Assembly: GCA_017444545.1 (NCBI GenBank)
Contig: JAFSWJ010000162.1
Span: forward strand, 1-5,611
Length of the DNA: 5,611 nucleotides
From: Lachnospiraceae bacterium
GTDB taxonomy: Bacteria > Bacillota > Clostridia > Lachnospirales > Lachnospiraceae
Direction: 5' to 3'
The notes beneath the pieces were generated by a model. It worked only from the letters and a program-made list of their open reading frames with translations. It did not search any database and was not told the origin of the DNA. Positions 1 through 5,611 of this stretch are shown here, piece by piece. The stretch's first letter is position 1. Each line of letters starts with the position of its first letter. Position numbers and translations under genes: made by a program.

Positions 1-2346
1 GGTGAGAGTCAGCACATCCACATTTTTCCTCAGTTCCTTTATCTTTTCCTTTGCGGTCACCCCGAATCTCTGCTCCTCGTCAACCACCAGTAGCCCCAGA
101 TCATGAAAGGCCACATCCTTTGAAAGCAGCCTGTGGGTACCGACCACTATATCCACGGAACCGTTTTTGAGTCCCTGTATCGTCTTTTTTTGCTGAGTGG
201 GAGTCCTGAACCTGCACAGCAGCTCGACCTTTACCGGATAGCGTGACATCCTCTGGATGAAGGTGTTGTAATGCTGCTCCGCAAGGATCGTCGTGGGTAC
301 GAGAAAGGCTGCCTGCTTTCCCTCCTGCACTGCCTTGAAGGCTGCCCTGATGGCCACCTCCGTCTTTCCGAAGCCCACATCACCGCAGATGAGACGGTCC
401 ATGATCCTGCGGCTTTCCATATCCCTTTTCACATCCGCGATGGCCCGAAGCTGGTCCTCCGTCTCCTCATACGGGAACATTTCCTCAAATTCCCGCTGCC
501 ACTGGGTATCCTCGGAAAACACATATCCTTTTTCCTGGATCCTTTCCGCATAGAGCTCCACCAGTTTTTTTGCAACACCCTGGACCGCGCCCCTGACCTT
601 CTGCCTGGTCTTTTTCCATTCACCGGTCCCGATCCTGTGAAGCTTCACCCTTTTGTCGGTATCGGCGGATGCGTATTTTTGCAGGGATTCCAGGTTTGAA
701 GCAATGACGTTCACAAAGCTGTTGTCGGCATATTCGATCCTGACATAGTCCCTTGTGACTCCGTCTATCTCGATATGCTCTATACCCCGGTATATGCCTA
801 TACCGAAGTTTTCATGCACCACGTAATCCCCAATGACCAGATCCGTGAAGCTTGCTATCTTTGTCCCGTCGATGCGGACATGCTTTTTTCTCTTCTTTTT
901 CTCTCTGCCAAAGATATCGGTTTCCGCTATGACAAGAAACCCTATATCCGGGATCTCAAAGCCCTTTCCCAGGCTTCCGTAGGCTGTCATCACCTCGCCA
1001 TTTTGCAGTACTCTTTCCGGATCCTCGCTGTAAAAGGCCGTAACCTCATTATCGTTCAGATCCTGTGCTATGTGCTTTGCCCTGGTATGCGAAGGAGACA
1101 GGATCACCGTTTTGAAGGCATCCCTCTTTTTCTTTTTTAGATCGGAGGATAGCATCTCAAAGCTTTTATTATACGCAGGCACAGGTCTTGAAAGAATGCT
1201 GAGCGCTGCCCTTTCCCTGTAGCAGTCATGCCTCATCCTGATGGTCGAAAAGGAAATGCAGCTCCTCTTTGAAAGCTTTGCAAATACAGTCTCCGTGCTT
1301 TCAAGGATCTGCGTCTGACCTGCAAGGATGTACCCGCCTTCAAGCCTGTGGGTCATGCTTTCGGAAAATTCAAGCTCCGTGTTCTTTCCCTTTTCCTCAA
1401 GCCTTGCCGGCTCGTCAAGAAAGAATACCGCATCCTCCGGAAACCGCTCCGCAAGCGTTACAAGCCCGTCAAAAAAATAAGGGACAAAGGCGGCGGCATT
1501 TGCAGCCGGAGAATACTCCTTTAGCTGTTCGAGAAACTCTCCCGTGCTGACCTTTATCCTGTGGGCCTGCTCGGTGAGCATTTTTGACCTCAGATAGGCC
1601 TCTCTCTCCTTTGCCTCTTTTTTGATGACCTCTGCGGCGGAATGCGCGGCATCCTCACTTATCACCAGGTCCGTTGCGGGAAATACCGTGATGCTGTCAA
1701 GCTTTTCTATGGACCTCTGGCTCATGGCGTCAAAGCCCCTGATGCTGTCCACCTCATCGCCCCAGAGTTCTATCCTGACAGGGTTTTCATCGGTCAGCGG
1801 AAAGATGTCGATGATCCCTCCCCTCACCGCAAACTGTCCGGGAGACAGGACCTCCACATCCTTTTCATATCCGCAGGAAACCAGTTTTTTTGAGATCGCT
1901 GAAGTGTCCAGCGTATCTCCAACGCTGATCTTTATGACCGCATCCGTAATGGTCGAAAGTGCCGGCATCTTTTCCATCAGGGCATCAAAGGTCGTCACTA
2001 TGACGAGCTTTTCGTCACCGTCATATCCGGTCAGGGCCCTGATCGCCGCCATCCTCTGCGTTGTGAGCAGATTTCCGCTCAAAGACGATTGATAAAAGAT
2101 GATATCCTTTGCGGGATAATAAAAGACATTCCTCGTAAAAAGCAGATTTTCCTCAACTATCTGCCTTGCGGAAACTTCATCGGATGTGACAAAGACACAA
2201 AGGCCCTTTTCCTTCAGGGCGTGCACCAGAAAGGTCCTTGCTCCCTCGACACAGCCGTCCACGTCCGTGATCCCGGTCGTTTTCACTGCTTTTTTCAGTT
2301 CATCAAAGATCCCCAGACTTTCAAGGGGTTTTGTGAATGCTTTCAT
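1..2346 (-). CDS. mfd: Transcription-repair coupling factor Mfd, N-terminal two thirds (3' end beyond window)
   Basis: Mfd is a cytoplasmic DNA translocase that binds stalled RNA polymerase, pushes it off the template using ATP and recruits UvrA for strand-specific excision repair. The frame is open for 782 codons to the window edge; the family is usually about 1150-1180 residues, so the second helicase lobe and C-terminal domain lie outside. Seen in order: UvrB-like N-terminal module with VRGGIIDIFPL near residues 174-184 and no intact Walker A at its start, as usual for Mfd; a variable middle; a Lys/Arg-rich linker near 482-489; the RNA polymerase-interacting domain starting GDYVVHENFGIG (about 506-517); then the first RecA lobe with FPYEETEDQ (624-632), Walker A GDVGFGKT (655-662), PTTILAEQH (684-692), GTHRLLSKD (736-744) and Walker B DEEQ (756-759). 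The frame stops just before the expected ATPIPRT motif. The ATG overlaps the pth stop as ATGA, and a weak AGGT lies 7 nt upstream, so translation is probably coupled to pth. Identification is very secure. Confidence 0.97.
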   Translation of the reverse strand, partial: MKAFTKPLESLGIFDELKKAVKTTGITDVDGCVEGARTFLVHALKEKGLCVFVTSDEVSARQIVEENLLFTRNVFYYPAKDIIFYQSSLSGNLLTTQRMAAIRALTGYDGDEKLVIVTTFDALMEKMPALSTITDAVIKISVGDTLDTSAISKKLVSCGYEKDVEVLSPGQFAVRGGIIDIFPLTDENPVRIELWGDEVDSIRGFDAMSQRSIEKLDSITVFPATDLVISEDAAHSAAEVIKKEAKEREAYLRSKMLTEQAHRIKVSTGEFLEQLKEYSPAANAAAFVPYFFDGLVTLAERFPEDAVFFLDEPARLEEKGKNTELEFSESMTHRLEGGYILAGQTQILESTETVFAKLSKRSCISFSTIRMRHDCYRERAALSILSRPVPAYNKSFEMLSSDLKKKKRDAFKTVILSPSHTRAKHIAQDLNDNEVTAFYSEDPERVLQNGEVMTAYGSLGKGFEIPDIGFLVIAETDIFGREKKKRKKHVRIDGTKIASFTDLVIGDYVVHENFGIGIYRGIEHIEIDGVTRDYVRIEYADNSFVNVIASNLESLQKYASADTDKRVKLHRIGTGEWKKTRQKVRGAVQGVAKKLVELYAERIQEKGYVFSEDTQWQREFEEMFPYEETEDQLRAIADVKRDMESRRIMDRLICGDVGFGKTEVAIRAAFKAVQEGKQAAFLVPTTILAEQHYNTFIQRMSRYPVKVELLCRFRTPTQQKKTIQGLKNGSVDIVVGTHRLLSKDVAFHDLGLLVVDEEQRFGVTAKEKIKELRKNVDVLTLT

Positions 2347-2906
2347 GAATTGTACCTGTTCATGGCACGGTCCGTGCCCTCTTCGATCACCGAAAGCACG
2401 GCGTCGGCCGCCTTACTTTTCGCATCCTCCATGACGGATACATCATCGCCCTTGAAATGACCCAGAACCCAGTTTATGAGATCATAACCCTCAGGCTTTG
2501 CTCCGACACCTACCCGTACCCTTACAAACTCCTGCGTATGCAGATGCTCTATGATGTTTTTCATGCCGTTATGACCCCCGGCAGATCCCGACTTTCTGAT
2601 CCTGATCCTTCCCGTATCAAGATCCACGTCATCATAGATCACGATGAGATCGCGTGAAACATCTGTCTTATAATAAGAACATGCCGCAGCTATGCTCTCT
2701 CCGCTCAGGTTCATATAGGTCTGGGGCTTTAAAAGCAGCACATCCTCCGTTCCGGCCTTTCCTTTTCCATAATAAGCCCGGAACCTTTTTCTGTTCACCT
2801 TTATCTTCAGTTTTTCCGAAAGGACATCGATCACCTCAAAGCCTGTATTATGCCTCGTGCCCTCGTATTCGCTGTCCGGGTTTCCAAGCCCCGCTATTAT
2901 TATCAT
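2343..2906 (-). CDS. pth: Peptidyl-tRNA hydrolase
   Basis: Pth cleaves the ester bond of peptidyl-tRNAs that drop off ribosomes, releasing tRNA for reuse; it is a monomeric cytoplasmic enzyme. The 187-residue protein has the usual bacterial length and is complete. The active-site set is visible: GLGNP with Asn9, TRHNTGF with catalytic His19, TYMNLSGES with Asn66, YDDVDL with Asp92 and GGHNG with His112 and Asn113, matching E. coli Asn10, His20, Asn68, Asp93, His113 and Asn114. The ATG is supported by a GAGGTT Shine-Dalgarno at 2911-2916, with a short spacer; this site directly abuts the U-tract of the terminator upstream. The stop TGA overlaps the mfd start by 4 nt, indicating a pth-mfd operon. 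A candidate promoter lies just upstream, so the pair can probably be transcribed independently of spoVG. Confidence 0.97.
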   Translation of the reverse strand: MIIIAGLGNPDSEYEGTRHNTGFEVIDVLSEKLKIKVNRKRFRAYYGKGKAGTEDVLLLKPQTYMNLSGESIAAACSYYKTDVSRDLIVIYDDVDLDTGRIRIRKSGSAGGHNGMKNIIEHLHTQEFVRVRVGVGAKPEGYDLINWVLGHFKGDDVSVMEDAKSKAADAVLSVIEEGTDRAMNRYNS

Positions 2907-2917
2907 ACAAAACCTCG

Positions 2918-2956
2918 AAAAAAAATAAGAAGACCGTTTTCACAGGTCTTCCTATT
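2918..2956 (-). terminator. Intrinsic terminator after spoVG
   Basis: On the minus strand an arm at 2956-2945 (AATAGGAAGACC) pairs with 2935-2924 (GGTCTTCTTATT) in 12 pairs including one G-U. Above it, GT/AC closes a GAAA tetraloop with one unpaired base. The stem runs into an unbroken run of eight T residues (2925-2918). This is a textbook Rho-independent terminator in the right orientation to end spoVG transcripts, whose stop codon is 30 nt upstream. Its outer stem overlaps the -10 element proposed for pth, and its T-run ends one base before the pth ribosome binding site. It could also act as an attenuator for read-through into pth-mfd. Confidence 0.9.
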
Positions 2957-2982
2957 TTAACAACAATCTCTTTTTCCTTCAA
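2954..2982 (-). promoter_or_regulatory. Candidate SigA promoter for pth-mfd, overlapping the terminator
   Basis: Minus-strand TTGAAG (2982-2977) is followed after 17 nt by TAAAAT (2959-2954), with TG one base upstream of the -10 (extended -10). The match to TTGACA-17-TATAAT is 4/6 and 5/6. Transcription would start near 2949-2946, inside the left arm of the terminator, leaving a leader of about 40 nt before the pth ATG. A transcript starting there keeps only about five pairs of the stem and should escape termination. The call rests on pattern match alone; A/T-rich intergenic DNA gives such matches by chance. Confidence 0.55.
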
Positions 2983-2986
2983 CCGT

Positions 2987-3253
2987 TCAGGCTTCGGAAG
3001 CGATCTCTCTGTTGTAGGTCTCAAGAATGAGATCCTGGATCTTTGTCCTCATGTCAGAGTTGATGGGATGAGCTATATCCCTGTACTCGCCGTCTGCTCC
3101 CTTGCGGCTCGGCATTGCGATGAAAAGACCTTTTTCACCTTCGATCACCTTGATATCATGTACCACAAATACATCATCCAGGGTAATGGAAACTATAGCC
3201 TTCATCTTCCCTTCTTTATCAACTTTCCTGATCCTAACGTCTGTAATTTCCAT
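2987..3253 (-). CDS. spoVG: Septation/sporulation regulator SpoVG
   Basis: SpoVG is a small nucleic-acid-binding protein; in Bacillus it affects asymmetric septation and cortex formation, and in other Gram-positives capsule, virulence and wall genes. The 88-residue protein matches the family along its whole length: [11 protein letters not shown] at the start, FVVHDIKVI (29-37), [10 protein letters not shown] (42-51) and YRDIAHPIN (57-65) followed by a helix of the type [11 protein letters not shown]. It lacks most of the acidic tail seen in the B. subtilis protein, which I recall as 97 residues; short tails are common. The ATG has a strong AAAAGGAG at 3268-3261 with a 7-nt spacer. A promoter lies in the 147-nt gap upstream and a strong terminator immediately downstream, so it may form a single-gene unit, although read-through from glgCD is possible because no terminator follows glgD. 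Confidence 0.96.
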   Translation of the reverse strand: MEITDVRIRKVDKEGKMKAIVSITLDDVFVVHDIKVIEGEKGLFIAMPSRKGADGEYRDIAHPINSDMRTKIQDLILETYNREIASEA

Positions 3254-3347
3254 GGTGTGACTCCTTTTCTAAAACTTATTAACTCCCTTACCCGTCCAGA
3301 CTATGCTTTGTGGCACTTACTCGGAATGTCCGGCTGATAACAGAACC
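3254..3347 (-). promoter_or_regulatory. Predicted spoVG 5' leader with possible hairpins
   Basis: If transcription starts near 3347, the spoVG mRNA has a leader of about 94 nt. Two mutually exclusive foldings are visible: a local hairpin CGGA-CAU-UCCG (3332-3322) and a longer-range six-pair stem CCGGAC (3333-3328) with GUCUGG (3301-3296, one G-U). The Shine-Dalgarno at 3268-3261 lies outside both. I do not recognise a known riboswitch or T-box consensus. Stems of this size occur by chance, so this is a candidate only. Confidence 0.25.
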
Positions 3348-3353
3348 TATAAA

Positions 3354-3383
3354 TTTATACCATAGATTAGACACTTTTTTCAA
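3354..3383 (-). promoter_or_regulatory. Candidate SigA promoter for spoVG
   Basis: Minus-strand TTGAAA (3383-3378) and TATAAA (3359-3354) are separated by 18 nt, each 5/6 to consensus, with an extended -10 TGG immediately before TATAAA. The -35 begins only 17 nt after the glgD stop codon. B. subtilis spoVG is classically transcribed from a SigH promoter, but I see no AGGA/GAAT-type SigH pair here on the minus strand. The predicted start is near 3347. Confidence 0.65.
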
Positions 3384-3400
3384 GATTATTTACAGTTTAT

Positions 3401-4519
3401 TTATAAAATATATCTCTCATTTGACTCCACTACGATCTTTATCCCGTTTTCGCCCCTGTATTCGGAGTTCCCCCTGATGGTTCCGTGGCTTTCAACGATG
3501 CAGTTTTCGATCACGGAATTGTCCCCTATGTACACATCATTCAGGATTATGGAGTTTTTGATGGTGCAGTTATTGCCCACAAACACCTTTTTGAAGAGGA
3601 CGGAATCCCGCACGGTACCGTTTATGATACAGCCTGCGGATATGAGGGAGTTTCCGACCCCGGAGCCCTTATTATACTTTGCAGGCGGCAGGTCATCGAC
3701 CTTTGAATAGATATCCGGATATTTATGCAGGAAATAATCCCTGACCTCGCTTTTGAGGAAATCCATGTTCGTCTTGAAATAATCCTCGACGGTGGCCACA
3801 TTTCTCCAATATCCCTGCATCCTGTAGCCGTAGATCCTCTTTAAGGATTTGTATCTGATCAGGATATCCCTGACAAAGTCATGTCTGTCCTCTTTTGAAC
3901 TCTTTTCGATGAGCTCTATGAGCTGCCTGCGCCTGATGATGTAGATACCGCAGGAGACCGTGCTGGACCTTGCGACTATTGGCTTTTCCTCAAAGTCCTC
4001 TATCCTGGAATCCTCGTTCATCCGGACGATACCGAATCTTTCAACCTCCTCGCCCGATGCCAGCTCCTTTACGACAACGGTGATATCCGCCTTTTTTGCT
4101 ATGTGATATTCCAGGAGCTTTCCGTAATCCATCTTGTACACGCAGTCTCCCGAGGCGATGATCACATAGGGCTCATGGCTGTTTTTCAAAAATGCCAGAT
4201 TCTGATACATGGCATCGGCAGTGCCCCTGTACCAGAAATGATTGTCTGCAGTGACGGCAGGGGTGAAAACGTAGAGTCCTCCCTGCTTTCTGCCAAAATC
4301 CCACCACTTTGAGGAGCTTAGATGTTCGTTCAGTGAGCCGGCGTTGTACTGGGTAAATACCGCAACCTTCTGCACATGGGAATTTGTCATGTTCGAAAGA
4401 GCAAAATCTATGCTCCTGTAGCTTCCCGCCACGGGCAGTGCGGCAACCGCTCTTTTCTTCGTCAGTTCCTTCATGCGGTGATTGTTTCCCCCCGCAAGGA
4501 TGATACCTATCGCCCTCAT
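3401..4519 (-). CDS. glgD: Glycogen biosynthesis protein GlgD (ADP-glucose pyrophosphorylase regulatory-type subunit)
   Basis: GlgD is the partner subunit of GlgC in Firmicutes; together they form the ADP-glucose pyrophosphorylase that makes ADP-glucose from ATP and glucose-1-phosphate for glycogen synthesis. The 372-residue protein has a nucleotidyltransferase domain (about 1-250) and a C-terminal left-handed beta-helix of hexapeptide-like repeats (about 285-350). The family features show clear decay: the nucleotide loop reads AGGNNHRM (9-16) rather than GGxGxRL, the KP lysine (E. coli Lys42) is Val25, and the second metal-binding Asp (E. coli Asp276, YWRDVGT) is Asn240 in YWRNVAT. Asp125 in [10 protein letters not shown] and Lys179 in FEEKP are kept. 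This supports a weakly active or regulatory role. The ATG overlaps the glgC stop (ATGA), with AGGTGA at 4531-4526 and a 6-nt spacer. No clear terminator follows. Confidence 0.95.
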   Translation of the reverse strand: MRAIGIILAGGNNHRMKELTKKRAVAALPVAGSYRSIDFALSNMTNSHVQKVAVFTQYNAGSLNEHLSSSKWWDFGRKQGGLYVFTPAVTADNHFWYRGTADAMYQNLAFLKNSHEPYVIIASGDCVYKMDYGKLLEYHIAKKADITVVVKELASGEEVERFGIVRMNEDSRIEDFEEKPIVARSSTVSCGIYIIRRRQLIELIEKSSKEDRHDFVRDILIRYKSLKRIYGYRMQGYWRNVATVEDYFKTNMDFLKSEVRDYFLHKYPDIYSKVDDLPPAKYNKGSGVGNSLISAGCIINGTVRDSVLFKKVFVGNNCTIKNSIILNDVYIGDNSVIENCIVESHGTIRGNSEYRGENGIKIVVESNERYIL

Positions 4520-5611
4520 GATCTGTCACCTGCCTTTATGAAGCTCCTGCCGGAAGGGAGCGTTTTATTATCAAAATCCTCTTTTTCAAAGCTGCCGCTT
4601 AAAACGGTGTTTTTTCCTACGGTGATGCCGGAGGGTATTATGGAATGCTCCGCAACCGTCACCAGTCCGTTAGTATAAATGGACGGTTCGCTCTCATTTT
4701 CAGCTTCCTCGCCGATCCCCAGCCTGACATTATCCTCAACGGTCACGTTCTCTGCGATTATGGCCTTGTTCACATCGCAGTCGCGGCCGATCCTTGAGGC
4801 GTTCATTATGATGGAATCCTTTACGATCGTGCCCGGTCCAATGTATACGTCACACCCTATCACGGAATGCTCCACATGTCCGTAGATCTCGCAGCCCTCG
4901 CCTATGATGCTGCCCTCCACAAAGGAGCCTTCACCCAGAAACTGCGGCGGCAGGGTCTCACACTTGGTGTAGATCTTCCAGTATTCCTCGTACAGATTGA
5001 ACTCCGGGATGATGTCGATGAGCTCCATATTTGCCTCCCAGTAGGAGGAAAGGGTTCCCACATCCTTCCAGTAGCTGTTGTATTCGTAGGCAAAAAGCCT
5101 TTGATCCTTGTCAAAACAGTAGGGGATCACATGCTTTCCGAAATCCAGGTTTGGCTGGTCGGCATTTGCGATCAGCGCTTCCTTGAGCACCTTCCAGTTA
5201 AAGATGTATATGCCCATGGATGCCAGATTGCCGTGGGGCTCCTCGGGCTTTTCCTCAAACTCGGTGATCCTGTTGTCCTCGTCAGTGATCACTATCCCGA
5301 ATCTCTTTGCCTCCTCCATGGGGACCGGCATGGCGGCAATGGTCACCGCAGCATCCTTGGCCTTGTGATGATCGAGCATCACCTCATAGTCCATCTTGTA
5401 GATGTGGTCTCCCGAAAGGATCAGCACATAGTCCGGATTATAGCTTTCCATATATTCGATGTTCTGATATATGGCATTTGCCGTACCCGTATACCAGTCG
5501 GTATTTATGTTTCTCTCAAAGGGCGGCAATATGGTCACACCGCCTATGTTTCTGTCCAGATCCCAGGGGATCCCTATTCCTATATGGGTGTTTAGCCGAA
5601 GCGGCTGATAC
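4516..5611 (-). CDS. glgC: Glucose-1-phosphate adenylyltransferase GlgC, N-terminus beyond window
   Basis: GlgC catalyses ATP + glucose-1-phosphate to ADP-glucose + pyrophosphate, the committed step of bacterial glycogen synthesis. 364 codons are visible; the frame is open through the right edge and begins at YQPLRLN, which in B. subtilis GlgC lies near residue 60, so about 60 residues including the GGxGxRL nucleotide loop are missing. A GTG at 5538 is internal, not the start. Numbering from the edge, the catalytic set is intact: [10 protein letters not shown] (16-25), [10 protein letters not shown] with Asp68 (66-75), FEEKP with the glucose-1-phosphate lysine Lys121 (118-122), SMGIYIFNW (131-139) and YWKDVGT with metal-ligand Asp183 (180-186). 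The C-terminal half is a left-handed beta-helix with repeats such as [10 protein letters not shown] and [11 protein letters not shown]. It is translationally coupled to glgD by a 4-nt overlap; its promoter and any upstream glg genes lie outside. Confidence 0.97.
   Translation of the reverse strand, partial: YQPLRLNTHIGIGIPWDLDRNIGGVTILPPFERNINTDWYTGTANAIYQNIEYMESYNPDYVLILSGDHIYKMDYEVMLDHHKAKDAAVTIAAMPVPMEEAKRFGIVITDEDNRITEFEEKPEEPHGNLASMGIYIFNWKVLKEALIANADQPNLDFGKHVIPYCFDKDQRLFAYEYNSYWKDVGTLSSYWEANMELIDIIPEFNLYEEYWKIYTKCETLPPQFLGEGSFVEGSIIGEGCEIYGHVEHSVIGCDVYIGPGTIVKDSIIMNASRIGRDCDVNKAIIAENVTVEDNVRLGIGEEAENESEPSIYTNGLVTVAEHSIIPSGITVGKNTVLSGSFEKEDFDNKTLPSGRSFIKAGDRS

Noticed and set aside
184..190. 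A AAA AAG heptamer in frame within mfd (minus strand), identical to the dnaX-type -1 slippery site; A7 runs also occur near 563-569 and 1885-1891.
   Set aside because: The frame is open and family-like on both sides, I see no convincing upstream Shine-Dalgarno-like stimulator or downstream stem, and Lys-Lys codon pairs readily create such runs. No frameshift product is expected for Mfd.
271..699. Plus-strand open frame of 142 codons opposite mfd.
   Set aside because: It is antisense to the RNA polymerase-interacting and Walker A region of Mfd, with no ribosome binding site or family resemblance.
2654..3337. Plus-strand open frame of 227 codons spanning pth, the terminator and spoVG.
   Set aside because: It lies antisense to two confidently identified genes and crosses the intergenic region; its translation resembles no family I know. 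It is a shadow frame.
3384..3420. Possible terminator just after glgD.
   Set aside because: The region is A/T-rich, but I find no stable stem followed by a T-run, so a terminator cannot be supported.
4516..5538. Treating GTG at 5538 as the start of glgC.
   Set aside because: The frame continues upstream to the window edge with conserved GlgC sequence ([16 protein letters not shown]), so the GTG is an internal valine and the gene is truncated by the window.
4867..5595. Plus-strand open frame of 242 codons opposite glgC.
   Set aside because: It is fully antisense to the conserved catalytic region of GlgC; the long openness follows from GlgC codon use.

Overview
The window most likely comes from a spore-forming Clostridia species (Bacillota), probably a Lachnospiraceae-like gut or rumen anaerobe. 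The evidence is a SpoVG homologue, a two-subunit Firmicutes-type GlgC/GlgD ADP-glucose pyrophosphorylase, strong GGAGG-type Shine-Dalgarno sequences, and frequent ATA (Ile) and AGG (Arg) codons at moderate GC. The family assignment is inference from remembered sequences; no search was run.

Every supported gene lies on the minus strand. Reading in transcription order from high to low coordinates: glgC (5' end cut by the right window edge), glgD, a 147-nt gap with a good SigA-type promoter and a possible structured leader, spoVG, an 80-nt gap with a strong intrinsic terminator overlapping a candidate promoter, pth, and mfd (3' third cut by the left window edge). glgC/glgD and pth/mfd are each joined by a 4-nt ATGA stop/start overlap. 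There is no gene-free stretch over 300 bases, and I see no RNA gene, mobile element or CRISPR array. The plus-strand open frames are shadows of these genes.

Functionally there are three units. GlgC and GlgD make ADP-glucose for glycogen storage: GlgC has the catalytic residues, and GlgD has lost several and looks regulatory. SpoVG is a small nucleic-acid-binding regulator tied to sporulation and cell-envelope processes. Pth recycles peptidyl-tRNA, and Mfd removes stalled RNA polymerase and recruits excision repair.

The order spoVG, pth, mfd recalls the Bacillus subtilis spoVG-gcaD-prs-ctc-pth-fin-mfd region, but with the intervening genes missing and a glycogen gene pair upstream. I found no undescribed multi-gene system. 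The most interesting local feature is the junction between spoVG and pth, where a terminator and a promoter share the same bases so that one transcription unit can be closed and the next opened in under 80 nt.
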